Notes: a model not told the origin generated them from the sequence alone. Positions 13,063-34,998 are shown, numbered from the stretch's first letter. The stretch: DNA of 64,000 nucleotides from Toxoplasma gondii ME49 (GCF_000006565.2 NC_031471.1:1986661-2050660), one strand, 5' to 3'. Program-made: numbers and translations.

Positions 13063-14201
13063 CTTGATCTTTCCCGGAGCTTCTCGAGTCTCTCATATCA
13101 CGCGAGACTTGCTACCTCCTCGGAGTTTTCCGGCGTCTCGCCCTCAGCGTCTGCGCCGTGTGTACGGCCCTTCGCGTTCCGTCGCGGGGGGACTTTTCTC
13201 TCGCGCATTCGTTTCGAGTTCTCCCCTGCAAATCTCTGCATTCTCAAAGGAAAGATCTCACTTTCGGAGAGACAAGCAGCGACGAACGAGAAGGACTTTT
13301 TTCTCTTGTTCTCTCGCGGTCCGCCCAGCACACCACAGCGCTTGTCCGCGGCTGCAGGGGCGCTGTCTCTTTCACCGGTTCTTTTCATATCTGCATTTTT
13401 TTTCTATTTTTCTGCTCTTTCGACGAGTACGTATTTCTTGGACTTGTGTGTCTGCTGTCTCGCCCCTTTCCTTTTTTTGCGCGCCTCTTCTCCCTGGTTC
13501 AAGTTCTACTCGATCTCCCGGTGTGCTCAGTTTCTTGACTTCCGTATAGTTCTAGTCCTTCATGTTTCTTCCTCGCGAAAAAGAATTTATTTCCGCCATC
13601 CACTTGCGCTGACTCTCGATTTCCGGAATCCGTCGCTGGTAGAAAAGTCTCCATCAAGGCCATCTCAAGTTTTTTTTCTTCTCTCTCGCAAGCGCCGTGA
13701 GTTCTCCCTGTTGGGAATCTCTTGTCTCCGTCTGTCCCGGTGTACATACACCGCAGGGAAGGTCCGTCCCTCCTCACACAAAGCCCCATACGCGTTCAGC
13801 GTCTGATCCGCGAGGTTCGCTTTTTCACTCGATGCTCCAAAGAAAGCCAGAACGCTGCGTTCTCGCGCGACTTGTGCCTTTCTCCTCTCTTCTTTCTGTA
13901 GGCTCGAAGCCTCGCTTTTCTGTTCCTGTGCTCATCACACCCCAACAACTCGCTCGCGCTCTCCGTCGTCGACTCCCTCTCTCATTTCTTCACTCATCCA
14001 GAAGCCGACTCCCCTCTGTCTGCGTCGCCGTCCCCGGTTCGTCTCTCTTCCCCCGAGGCTCTCTGCAGCTTCTTACTGTCCTCTTCTTCTTCTTCTCCTT
14101 TGCCGGCGACCTCGCGCCTTTGCGTCGTGTGTCTCTGAAGCAAGAGAGAGCATTTTTTGTTCTCCGTTTCTTCAAAAGAAGTCACCGACGCCCGCCACAC
14201 A

Positions 14202-15246
14202 ATGGAGACGCATCTGGGTCGTCGAGAGGGCGACGAGAACCTCGCGCCTCAGAGTCAGTCTGGAAAGGACGAAACCTCTTCCACGACGCTGGACTCCATC
14301 TGGATTGAAAAATATAGACCTGAAACTCTCGACGATGTCGTCGGAAACGATCAAGTTATGCGGCGCCTCAGAATCATCGCCAGAGAGGGGAACATGCCTC
14401 ACCTCATGCTGGCCGTAAGAAAGACTTTCTTGTTCTCTCCTCCCTTTCACAAATCGAGTTCAATCTCCTTGTCAAAGTGGTGAAACCCCCATCGTATTCT
14501 TCCGCTCATCGTTGGATCTCCGCATACAACTCTAAAGGTTCCAGTTTATATATCGATATATATATGTATATATGTAGGTAAATTTAGATATATAACTATG
14601 TATATACATAGAGAGAGGTGTGGATGTCTGCTCGTACATGTCATTACATAAATTCACATGCATTTACATATATATATATATATATATATGTATGGATTTG
14701 TGTCTTAATCGCAGTATGTAGTTCTGATGGAGTGCTATAGACGTCTTGCCTTGTTGTCACGAGGGAAGGGTTCTTTTTAGATTCTTCCTGGAAGAAGGAA
14801 AGTCTGCTTGTTTTTCCAGGGACCGCCAGGGACAGGGAAAACGTCCAGCGTGCTCTGCCTCTGCAAACAGCTGCTTGGCAGTCGATGGCGCGCATACACT
14901 TTGGAACTTAATGCTTCCGATGAACGGTAAAAAACCGTACACACTGCAGCTCTGACCTCGAGGTGGTGGTGTATATACACTGGGCACTGAGAGACATGTC
15001 TGCATGTATGTATGTATAGATATATACATGAATATGACAGCTTAGATGCACAAGGCTGCATGTCCTACACATGAATATATATATATATATATATATATGT
15101 ACACCTGTACCATGTAGTGATGATATATAGAGACAATATCTGCTGATGATGCGTATAGGTACTATGGTGATGATACATGTATGCCTACAACTATGCATAC
15201 GCATGTTCTTGTGCATGTGTATCTGAGAAATGTGGGTGCTCCCGCA

Positions 15247-15287
<41 letters not shown>

Positions 15288-17672
15288 CGCAGAAGATATA
15301 TGTATATATATCTATGTATATCCGTATATGAATACACGTATACAGGGTTTTGGAATGTACATGCGGTTTCGACGTGACTGCTTTTTCTGCCTGGGTTTGT
15401 TTTTTCGCTCTTCTGGAAGTCTTTGTGCGCGTTTTTTCTGTTTTTTAGCACGATCGATGTCATTCGCGAAAAGGTGAAACACTTTGCGAAAGAGAAGCGC
15501 GACCTCCCTGCTGGCAGACACAAAATTGTCATTCTGGATGAAGTGGATGCCATGACAGAAGCCGCCCAGCAGGTAACCGTTCTACCCCAACATCACTTGT
15601 TTTTTCTATCCATGCAGATACGCAGATTTTAATGTTCGACGGCATACATTTGTGTACTCCTCTATGTGTACGTATATACTTCTGTATATATATATATATA
15701 TATATATTTACATGCATACACATACATGTACATATTCATATATATAAATATATATGTATATATACATATACATATACATATTTATGTATGCATGTTTATA
15801 TATATATATATATATGCGTGTTAGTGTAGGTGTCGATACACCTTGACGATGGTTTTACGTAACCCTGTATACGTATGAATTCAAACTAATCTATATTTGC
15901 ATATATATTTATATATTTGTAATTGCAAGTGTGTGCTGCGTTTTTTGTTTGTGTGTCTGCGTTTGCGTAGTGGAGCGTTTACGCGTTGGGGGCGTCTTTG
16001 CTTGTTTACATGCATGCGTTGACGTGATTGTCTGAGTGCCTCGAGGAGGGAAGTGGAGACTGTGAAGGGAGAGCGCAGACAGACGCTTTTCTGCAAGCGC
16101 ATGCAGAAAAGCATTTTGATCTCGATGCACTGTGGCTCGCGCGCGATTCTCGCTCGACGTCTTTTCTTCCTTTCGTTCCTGGGGACTTGGACGAAAGAAG
16201 GAGCAGCTTCTCTGTGTCACTTTTTATCGGGATTGTTCCTGCATCCGGAGAGGACCCGTCAAGGAGTCTCGAGAGACAGAAGTAGGAGAAACGGGTGAAG
16301 GGAGTTTTCTTGAAGGGGAAGAAAGGCTGCAACGTTCGTGTTTCGAAAGAGAGCGATACGCCTTGATCTTTGCCTGCACGCGCGAGAAGTTTTTCTACTC
16401 GAGAAAGTCGTGGTGTCCTGATGTCACAGACGCGTTCCCAGATTGTTGCATTCTTTGATGTGTCTGGCCTGCCGCCTGGAAGCATTTCTTTCCTCTGCTG
16501 TTTTCCCCCCTACGAGCCAAAGAATCCAGAAATGCTCGTCACATCCCTTTGTCGAGGATATGCTTCACAAGCACCTACTTGTCAGGTTCCTTTTATTTAG
16601 TGATTCAGCTCCCTGCGGACTTCGGCTCAGACAGGAACCTGTGTTGAAATGGCACTCAGTGGCAAAAGGGAGATCGCGTCTTCCGGGCGTTACCTATGCC
16701 GCAGGCCCTGCGCCGCATCATGGAGCAGTTCAGCGACACCACACGATTCGCACTTGCATGCAATTCTTCGGCGTCCGTCATCGAGCCGCTGCAGTCTCGC
16801 TGTGCCATTCTTCGCTTCCGGAAACTCGACGACTCGCAGGTCGGAAACCACAAAGACAGAGAGACTGACAGAGAGATGTCCAGACACTGCAGCCGAGCTG
16901 AGACGCGGGGCGACACACGCGAATGCGAGAGGCGCGTGCCAGCAGGGTAGACGGGCGAGACGCGAGAACTAAGTCGCAAGAGAGGAAGTCGCAAAAAAAA
17001 GAGGAATCGCGAAAGAGATGAAGACGCAAAAGAGATGAAGCGCAGGCAGGACGACGTCGGAAGGGAGAAGAGAGAAAGAACGCAGGCAGCAGAGGTGCAT
17101 GAGGTTGGGGAAACGCGAGGACAGAGCGAAGAGTGGTGGGGGGAGAGAACGGCGAGAAGAGAAGCGTTTCTGTTCTCCCTTTGTCCTTGGGCACACTTCA
17201 GCTGGTGCGTCGGCTGCGGCAAGTCTGCGCCATGGAGGCCCTGCAGGTGACAGACGACGGAATAGAAGCAATTGTCTTTTGCGCGGACGGCGACATGCGA
17301 AGTGCTCTGAATAATCTTCAGTCGACTGTCTCAGCCTTTGGAGTCGTCAACAGAGAAAACGTCGAAAAGGTTCGTCTCCCCACAGAATCCAGCTGGCGTC
17401 TCGTCACCATCCCTTCAAACCTTGTCGGCAGATGTGTACACATCTCGATGAGTGCGTCTGTAAATATGCATGTATATGCATGCATACTTGCATGCGAATT
17501 CATACAAATCCGTCAATGCAGAGGTGGAAGGACCTCGAGGCGGGTCAAGCGAGCAGCCGTCCACGAGGCCAGCCCCGTAGAAAAAGTAATGTCTTTCTCT
17601 CTCTTCCTCACTGAAGTCTTCATGCACCCCGCTGTGACGAACCAAAGCCTACGTAATACGTACCTCCTTACA

Positions 17673-17703
<31 letters not shown>

Positions 17704-18451
17704 CTCGTTTCCAGACGGGTGCTTATTTATGGAAATATATATATATATATATATATGTATATGTATATATGTATAGATGTATACAGATGTGTACTGGCTG
17801 TTACGATTCTTGTCGCTTGAACGTATTGGGATTTTTGAATCCGTGAAAAAAAAGTTGTCAGTGGATCACATGTCCACGTGCATACGGCTGCTGTGTCTTT
17901 TCAGCAGTTGGGTGCTGTTCAGCCCTCACGTAGCCCGGTCTCGTATGTCGTCCGCGCCGTTGTATAAGACAGATGCGAATATGGATTTCTCTGTCTCCCC
18001 AGGTTTGTGACAATCCGCCTCCGGAGGCTGTGCGGTCGATGCTGATGGAGTGTCTGGCGGGAAAGTGGAGAGAGGCACACGACATCGCGGCCGAGTTGCT
18101 TCGCCGCGGATACACTCCGATGGATGTTGTGCTGACGACGCGGTCCGTGCTCAGCCGCTTCGAGAACGAATGCAAGGAGCATATTCTCCTCGAGTACCTC
18201 AAAGTGCGAAACTAGACAGAATCGGAAGAATGCGTAACTCACTGTCTCTACGGTACCTCCACCGGAGGTCTGTGCTCGAGATGAAGATCTCTGCCTATCT
18301 ATATCTATATCTATATCTATATATATAGATATAGATATAGATATATAGGTATACGTGCGTATACATACATGCATGCGTGCACTTGTATGTGTGCTTCTGT
18401 GTGAAGCGATCGTCTAATGGCGAGACAGGAATACGAACTCAATCTCTCCGC

Positions 18452-18491
<40 letters not shown>

Positions 18492-19532
18492 GATGCTTAA
18501 AGTGTAATGTCAGCATGCCTGTGGTCCATATTTATGCGTGCCTAGGGTATACAAAGACATACACATAATACATATTATGCATATCTGAGAATGTGAATTG
18601 ATAAATCTACGATTTGGCAGGACCTTTGAAGGGCAGACAAGTGCCTTTTTCTCTGAGACTTGTATGGAGCCCTGCCTGTCTCTCCGGAGGTTGGCTTACG
18701 TGATCTTTGCTGTTTGATTGCTTGCGGTTTTTCCTCAGTACGTCGGCCTCGCCCATATGACAATGTCGGCTGGTCTCAGCACCCCTCTGCAGCTCGAGTA
18801 GGTCTGAACAGAACGTTCTCCGTAGTTTTTCTTCCGTTGGTTTTTTGACCGCCGCCAGCGGCCCAGGAGAGAAAAAGAGTGTCTGGGTTGCATGCGAAGA
18901 ATCTCCGGGAACTGAGAACATCTGTGTCAAGGCTTTTTTTCGAGGTGTGGCATCTGGTGCATGCGCGTACATGCAGCCGTAGTTAATAGAACACCAACAC
19001 ACCTCCCACACAAGCCAGTACACATTCATGTACTCGTCCATTTAGCTCTTTTCAGAGTTAGGACCTCTTCCGTAGAGTTCGTGTTTTCCCCGCGAATGCT
19101 GCCCTCACTCTCATGCTTTCCATTTCCAGCGAGCACCCGAAGGACCCTATTCGAATTAGACATTTTCGCGTTTTCTTAACAAACCTTTTTCAGAGTTTCT
19201 CCGTTGTGTTCAAGTGGGGCGTCGACTTGCTCCTTCTGTCGCGAACTGTGTGGAGGAACGGCTGCATTTCATCGGTTGCTCCGCCTCGAGTGTTCCGAGA
19301 ATCTCAAAGTACCATAGTGCATGCTGCCTACACGGTCTGACGAGCGTCTTGGTTCCCAGTCCTTTGCGTTTCTGTGCTCGCTTCTGTCCTCGTCGTCGAC
19401 CCGTTTCCCCCCTCCTTTATGAAGCATCCGTCGTCTACTTCTTGGAACTGCCTCCCTCTTTTCCCCGGTGTCTCCCTTTGCAGCAAGATGCTGGCGAATC
19501 TTTGTCGGGTCTCTCTGGTCCTACCGGCTTAA
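14202..19532 (+). CDS. RFC2: replication factor C small subunit (human RFC2 / yeast Rfc4 type), 351 aa
   Basis: RFC is the AAA+ clamp loader that opens PCNA at primer ends in the nucleus. Coding exons are 14202-14414, 14820-14926, 15449-15572, 16705-16839, 17202-17369, 18003-18203, 18739-18797 and 19484-19532; every phase closes. The protein shows [14 protein letters not shown], Walker A GPPGTGKT (residues 72-79), Walker B ILDEVD (about 135-140), and the SRC motif of RFC small subunits (179-181). The run [11 protein letters not shown] and the ALNNLQST region place it with human RFC2. Length matches the family (about 330-360). The box usually written DEAD reads DEVD, and the SNDRG-type motif reads SDERT. 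An in-frame upstream ATG exists at 14157, but I chose 14202, whose AATGGAG context and fit to family length are better. Introns carry long TA tracts. Confidence 0.93.
15251..15284. repeat. (TA)17 tract in RFC intron 2
   Basis: A near-perfect TA dinucleotide run lies in the intron upstream of the exon at 15449. Related runs in other RFC introns lie at about 14670-14690, 15076-15100, 15684-15706, 17676-17702, 17736-17758 and 18457-18488. Confidence 0.9.
18297..18349. repeat. perfect AT-rich palindrome in RFC intron 6
   Basis: Repeats of CTATAT run into their exact complement ATATAG repeats, giving an inverted repeat with arms of about 24 bp and essentially no loop. It lies within the intron 18204-18738. 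A hairpin or cruciform is possible; function is unknown. Confidence 0.8.
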
Positions 19533-20489
19533 AGACGGACATTTCCGGTGGGTGCGGATTCCAACACAGTTCGCAACCAGGGTGTTGGTATTCAAACAGG
19601 GAGGGCACCCGTTCCCAGAGGGACGTCTTAACGCGTGCGACGGATTTGGAGTCTGTGTCTCTAACCATTTGAACAGAAAGACTCTCGTGACATCTAAAAG
19701 CGACCGTGAACGCACCGAGTAGCGCAGGACACTGACGTCTGCAAGTGGCTTTTTGGTTTGCACGAATTCCGCGCTACAGGGAGTTCCTGCGTCCCCTTCT
19801 ACGCGTGTACACATTGTAGCGCCAGTTTAGACTACTGAGGCTTCACTAACGAAACCGCCACGTCCAAGCACACAGACCTGAACACCCCCCATGAATTCGA
19901 ATCGCTTGAAGAACGGAAACCGTGCAGCTGCTGCGACATGCCGGATATTCTCTGTAGATGCGCACGACCTCATGGGTACAGTTGGCGTTCTCACCAGATT
20001 TTCCAGCGGTTAGGCTGCAACCTTCCAGTTTTTTAAACCAGTGGGCGTAAAGGACGCAAAGCGAGAGGAGCTCGCTCTACCGGAGCATCTCGCCTAAAAG
20101 AGAATACCACCGGACGTAGTATGTCTGTTCGTGGACTCTAAGAATTTCAACATTGCGGGCACACAGTCTGAAGCGTACTACACTTCGATTGTTGGGTGGT
20201 AGCCTCTGGAGCGCGAAATCCCGGAGAAAAGCTACTGTCGCACCCGTTCACGGAGACGGAAATCCGAAAACTTGTAACACACAGACAACACACAGACGCG
20301 AGTGATGACAACTGTACATTGGGTTTTTCTGCAGCATTGCGGGGAGCAAAAGAAAGCGTGGCGCAGCTCAGCAGGTGATACTGTTGCCTCACGGAGACAT
20401 GTTCACAACATTTCCTTTCCCCATTCTGGGACACGCCGAGTCACAATTACATCTCGAAGAAGACACCGCAGTCACGCAGTGTCAATCGA
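19533..20489. other. convergent intergenic region RFC / OWP
   Basis: The RFC and oocyst wall protein genes converge here, so this stretch should hold both 3' UTRs. I see no conserved coding exon, RNA gene or long repeat. Confidence 0.5.
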
Positions 20490-23400
20490 TCAGAACCATC
20501 GCTTTTTCTTTTTCTCTTCGACGGCCAAAACCGTCTGGTGGTGCGCAACTGGAACGTGCTGGACTTTCTTTGCAGGAGGAGGCGGGGGAGGAGCTTGGAC
20601 AAACACGGGGACCGGCACAGGCGGAGGAGGCGGCGGCAACACAGGCGGCAGCATGGGCATGGGAGGCGGCGCTTGTTGAGGTAAATACACAACGGGCGAG
20701 GGAATGGGGACGGGCTGAGAAATAATCTGAACGGTTGTAGGCTGGGGCTGCATCGCGGGGGCGGCAGCCGACATCATTGGCGCCATCGCCTGCATAGGTT
20801 GTGCGATTGGCATGGGCGCAGGAGCTCGAGTCGTGGTGGTGGTTTCTTCGAGAGGAAGCAGCGCTTCTTCCTTGGGTTTCTTGGGCTGTTCCTGCAGTGG
20901 GAGGGCGTTCTCGAAGTCGTACTTCACCTCCGTTTTGTAGCACTTGCCAGTTAGGGCATCGTACTTGAACCCCGGTGGGCAGATGGGGGTTGGGTTCGTC
21001 TTCATCTGCTTGACGCAAACGCCCCGGTAGAGCTTGTACCCAACGGGACACATCAGCACCGGAGCTTCCTCCACAGCGTGGACGCACTGGTGGTCCATGA
21101 GGACGAAACCGACGGGGCACGAGGACCGGAGAGGCCCTACTTCCTGTTTGTCGCACTGAAAGCCTTGATCAACAAATCCTGGCGGACAAGAGAGCTTCGG
21201 CGCGGCTGCGTTTTGGCCCACGCATGAAATCGTTCCGTCTGGATTGACATGCGCCTCGAAAGCAGGCGGACAGACTTGCTGAGGGTTCATCCGTTGCTCC
21301 CCGACGCACCTCGCCGACTTGCCTTGGTGCTGAAGGACGGATCCGGGCGGACACGCCAGGTCTTGCTGAACAGACTCTGCGCGTTTGCAGGTTCCATCCA
21401 AATTGAGCGTGAAACCTGGTGGGCATTCTTGTTGTGGAGACTGCTCAGTCGTCTGCTGACATAAACGGTCTTTCTCGTTGTAGACGAAACCCGGCGGGCA
21501 TTGAGCCTGCGGCTGTGCCTGGTCCCTGTAGAAACACTGGTCGCCACTCAGCTGCGATCCAGGCGGACACGATGCCTGCGGCTCGAATTTGTTGACGCTT
21601 TTACAGGCGTTCTTCACCGGGTCGAACGTCATCCCTGGGGGACAGACCGGCTCCGGAGCAGACGTTTTAATGAGTGTGCAAGTAGATCCTTTTTTCCCGT
21701 AGTCTTGCACATAGCCGGGAGGACAACCTCGCATAGGTGGCGATTTCTGGTGCGGTCCAACGCACAGCTGTTTCCGTGAATCGTACGCGGAGTTCGGCGG
21801 GCACTGCTGAATGGTCTGAACGGTGTGCTCGACGACGCATTGGTTCTGTTGAAATGTGGCACCTTTGGGGCAAGCCATCTGGGGGGGGTCCTCGAGCCAT
21901 ACGACACACTTACCGTGCTCCAGAAACCCTCTGCAACGCAGCCCAAGACCCACACAAACAAATGTCAGGGCAATATAGGAAACGGAAACACTACAGCCTC
22001 AAAGTACTGCGACAAGGGAGCCCCTACGAGGTACTCCCGGTAGAGGCACTCGGCCGCATGCCCGGAAGACGCATGGAGATTTTCCACCAAGACAAAAAGA
22101 ACACACCAGCACGAGTATCCACATAGACTTGTTGCGTACCAGCACATGTTCTGTTGCTTCCCCCCTTGAAGCACGATTGTGGGTAGCGCGCCCGCTGGCA
22201 CACTGGAACGATATCGGCCATGTACGCACGCTTGTGTTTTGGTCAGTCAACAGAAAAGCCGCTTACTCGAGACAACTGAGGCTGGGGCTGACCGCCTGGT
22301 GATTGATACAGGCCCCCTGGACCATCTGGAATCCAGCAGGACAGTTGATCTTAGCCTCCGCGACTTGCTGGTGCACACACGAGTTGTGCCCTGCTGGGGT
22401 CATTCCAGGAGGACATTTGCCTGTGCTCGGTTTCAGGATCTCGCGGCGACAGTGGTTCTTGTACAACTCGAAACCAGGTGGACACGCAGCTGTGGGCTCG
22501 AAGCTCGTGGGTCGTACGCACTCGTTCCCAGAAAACACCGTTCCTGACAAGGCCATTCACACATTGTGATTGGGATGATGATAACAGAGGGCCTCCGAAC
22601 TTCTGTAATGTAGGACGCTCTTTGTTGTGCATGACGTTCTTGAGCATGAGGCACACTTGAGCTGTTTTTTGAGAATGGAGGAAATACGCAAGCAGGAAAC
22701 TACCGACGAGAGCCGACGCCCTCGAAGGAAGCAGATATGCCCCAGGCACTACCACTTTGGCTGTTCACGGGAGAACGACTGTCCTATCAGTTTCCCGAAA
22801 CTCAGCAAGAGCACCGCACATCCTCCTCACACTCAATAAGAAAATTCTGTGTTTCCGGTTAAGCAACACATACGGGCGGGGACGGTGTGTAGCGCATGTC
22901 AACTTTCTGAGAGGCTCGGATGTACCTTCGGGACAGACGAAATCGGGTTTGGTGGTTGTTTCTTGGATGCAGTGGTCTTCGTGAAGAACGTAACCGACTG
23001 GGCATAGAATCTGCTTCGGAGCTACAACTATGTGGATACACTGGCCATTGACGTCATCGAATCCTGGGTCACAATTAAGAGCTGGGGGCAACACATTAGC
23101 CCCTTTGCAGCTGCCGTCGACGAATGTCCATCCCTCACGACACCCCAATTTCGTCGGTTTCTGATCGTACTTGACGCATTCGTCCCCGGCCGTCGAAAAA
23201 CCGTCTGGACACACCCAAGAAACGTCAGTGGTGATAACGTTTTCCCTGCGTTGATACTTTGGCTTGATGTCGTCCCTGGGCACGTCCGCAAGGTGTTTGT
23301 TCATACTCTTTCCTGGCGGGGAAGCCGGCACTTGAACAGGAAATGGAATCATCTGAGGAGCAACGGCAACTGGCTCAGGCATAGCCATTTCTCCCATGTG

Positions 23401-24041
23401 GAAAGGCAGTCCATGACCCAGAGGCAGCATTTCCTCGAAACCGCCGACCAGGATCCGGGATTTTTTCTTCTCGACCATCGCTCGCAAATGACTCTGCTGT
23501 TGCTCAGTAGGAGTGACACTTCCTTCACCAGACTCAACACTGGGCAGCGACTCCTGCGCTGCACAAACAGACGTCACACGTGCGTTTGCACTCGCCAACA
23601 TGTGAGACACGCGTGCCAGAAGCTCTGCAACCAAACACAGCTCGATGGGTGCCGCGTGTCATAAAAGCCAGCATCTACTACGTCACCAAAACACTCGATG
23701 CCTTCCGACATCCTGTACAAAGCAGAACATGCCAAATGACGTTAGGAGGCACCCGTCACATGCATTCAGGTCGATGTCTTCCAATTCAGCGACGCAACCT
23801 AGGGTTTTCAAAATAGAATACATCAGTCGGTAAGTACTTGCCGACTGTGCTTGTTCAGCTCCACCAACACCAATATGTGTACGCCATTTTCTGAGTTCCG
23901 ACACACGAAATGCAACACCTTCAAACATCACGTTGCTGTGGCACACTTACCATTGATCAACGACGCTTGTGAACAAATGTCCAGCGAAAGAAGCAAGTAG
24001 AGGAGAAACCCCCATTTCCGAGGAGCCGACACTGCAAGCAT
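20490..24041 (-). CDS. OWP: oocyst wall protein, COWP-type cysteine repeats (835 aa)
   Basis: Secreted structural protein expected in the oocyst wall, where disulfide-linked Cys-repeat proteins give toughness. Exons (minus) are 24041-23951, 23624-22926, 22543-22267 and 21930-20490, all in phase. Residues 1 to about 24 form a signal peptide with the core GFLLYLLLSLDICSQA. After a spacer of about 130 residues come about 22 two-cysteine units of the pattern C-P-P-G-F...C, about 25-30 residues each, for example CPPGFTLNLDGTC and CPVGYKLYRGVC. Two units are split by introns and read through correctly (CPEGTVFSGNEC; CLEGFLEHGKC), which supports the junctions. The C-terminus is Pro-rich (runs of PPP with Met, Val and Ala) and ends KKKKRWF. 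This matches the COWP/TgOWP family; which paralogue cannot be told. Expression is probably restricted to sporogonic stages (family knowledge). Confidence 0.88.
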
Positions 24042-26269
24042 CTTGCCTGCGGAAACTCGACTTCTGCCTGTCCTTGCCCTGTCGGTTCCTTCCGAACACT
24101 CGAGATCACAAGCGCAAGACCACCGTGTTCTGTTCTACAATCTGAATCGACTGATGAGCCTTTTCTGTCTCAAAGGTTAATTCTCTCGGTTCCGAAAGAG
24201 GTACGCTTGCACCAGAAGAAAAGAGAAAAACGTCTTCTGGGGTAGGTCATTTCTCAAGAGCCAGATGAAGAAGAAGTGACGCAGCTGTCTAAACGCCGTG
24301 CAAATCAAACGAGCACACGCACACCTTATCCATGCCCGCTAGCATTCGCGAGTACGATAGCGGCCCCGCTGTCCTCCAGCCCAAAGTCAGCTGCCTGAGT
24401 GATTTTCCCGGTTCAGGGTTCAGGGAAAGAAATAATGGTGCAATGTGCCAGCGAAATTTCGGCTCGGAGTGTGCGTGATTCGAAGAAGACATGACGCAGA
24501 CGACCCCACAGAACCAGGCGCTGCCGCACGTGGCCTAACTGCTCTATGATTCGAAAACATTGTCAAAACTGGGATGCCTCCTACAACATAGAGATCACAG
24601 ATCATTGGTGGGCACGAACATTGGAAGTCCATCTAATCGTGCTGTGCGGTTTCACACGAAATGTCTCATGACCGCAAGCGACATTGAATTTACCGGCTGG
24701 ATCCCCCCTGGTTTTCTGTGGGCAGCTCTAGAAATGCACAGGTTGTCATTTGATGCACCGCGAACACGTATTACGGAATTACTAGAAGTACAGTGTCTGT
24801 CTCAACGTGTTAATTGTACTGGCCCCTTGTCCCAATTTGGTACACCTGCTTGAACGATGCTAGCAAAGGAAGCATCAGATGGTTGAACCGAGTCACCGTC
24901 GCACCTCGTACGAAGGGCATGACGCTGAACGAAATGCTCACAGCGTTTCCGTCCAGTTTGTGCTTCGCTGTTGGGTGCTGCATCCTTCGCATTGCCGAGA
25001 AAGCAGTGAGGTCTCAGCGCATGTAGCTTATAGTCTTACACACACTGCTCGTCTCGCTACAACAAGATATTCGGTAGAGAGTCACCTTCCACACCAAAAC
25101 CAGAAATAGAAAGAAAGGCGGGTGCTGTGGTCATTTTGTCGCACTGCTGTAGAATGAAAGCGTTATACGTCGGTTCCCGTGCCACTTGAATACAACCATA
25201 TACAAATTGCGGTATGGAGGTCTGTTTTCTTTGTGAGGATCCAGAGACAAAAGTCGCCCGTCACAGCACACGTTGAGCAGCCGCGTAGCGCGCACAGACT
25301 GCACACAACAGTTACCGTAGCTGCAGATGCGTGCTAATTCTAGAGTTCACCTCCTATGACCGCAGAACATACAAACGCTCTTTCCGCCTTTGTCCTCAGA
25401 GTAGCATCACCTTTGGCTTCTGTCGTTCGCTGTTGAAACTTCTTCTCTGCATCCCAAAATACAGCGACCGAAGGCGACTTCTCGATGTGCGGTGACAAAC
25501 AGTCAAAACTGATTTCAGTTCGGATAGGTGCATGACTGCTGCAGCGAAATCCGAACCGGGAGTGTGGGAAAGAGTTGTTGTCCAATTCATATATAAGATT
25601 GCGTCCCTGCTCCCCTAGCTGAAGAATTCGCTCTGCATTCGACTGATCGTGTGGCGTTCATTCCCCAGTGCAAGTGCGTTCTGCCTTCTACCGTGCACGT
25701 CATTTCGATGGTGGCAAAGGAACGTTTTCGAACCTGCCGCGAGTGGTGTTGCGGCAGTTGCTTTCTTTCCAAAACTCTATGCACGAGAAAAAACGTTGCT
25801 CCGAACGAAAGAAATTCTTCGACGGCGGAAAAGGGTCTACATCTTGACCACAAGACAACGCCAACACCAGCATGAAGAGATGTCCACACAGATGCAGACA
25901 AGCCAGCGATGTGCGACGTTCACTGACACTGCATGTAAGCTCACGTACAACCACAGGGAGAACGAAATCGCGCATCTGCTCGGAACAGCCTGCTCCCAGA
26001 GTTTTATCAGAAGGCAGACGTAAACACAGACAAAAACGGTCCTGTAAGCCTTCACGCAGGTAAGGAAATGTGGAAAGCAGCTCTACTCCACGCCTCGCAG
26101 TTCGAGACCGCTGCCTCTTCGTGACATTCCTGCGAATACCCTGCGCTGCCAAATCGTCAGGAAAGAAGCTACAAGGAACGCAAGAAAACGTTTCATTCGG
26201 TAGTCCCGATGCCTGACGAAGCTGTGCACTCCTCGAAAATGCACGTGACCGAGGCGAAAAGCATGTTTT
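24042..26269. other. intergenic, OWP upstream / ArgRS 3' flank
   Basis: This region should contain the OWP promoter (just above 24041) and the ArgRS 3' UTR (below 26270). One plus-strand open frame, 24560-24853, gives a protein-like sequence (ASDIEFTGWIPPGFLWAALE) but no partner exons or homology were recognised. No RNA gene or repeat of note was seen. Confidence 0.4.

Positions 26270-34998
<8,729 letters not shown>

Larger units (their letters stand above)
10215..14201. promoter_or_regulatory. divergent upstream region LUC7-like / RFC
   Basis: The two start codons point away from each other across about 4 kb. On the LUC7 side, 10215 to about 12060 is strongly purine-rich on plus, which means CT-rich on the coding strand, as is usual for coccidian 5' leaders. 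On the RFC side, 13063-14201 is CT-rich on plus. Between them lies the cytochrome b-derived insert. No TATA box is evident, as expected in Toxoplasma. Transcription starts cannot be placed from sequence. Confidence 0.5.

Noticed and set aside
18204..18215. RFC ending at the in-frame TAG after LEYLK (18213)
   Set aside because: It would truncate the conserved C-terminal helices. A donor after AAA (18203) joins exons at 18739 and 19484 that supply them.
22128..22206. Possible extra OWP exon (TTCCAG acceptor, GTACGC donor)
   Set aside because: Included in any frame it creates a stop or breaks phase with the next exon. Skipping it yields CLEGFLEHGKC, which restores the Cys repeat exactly.
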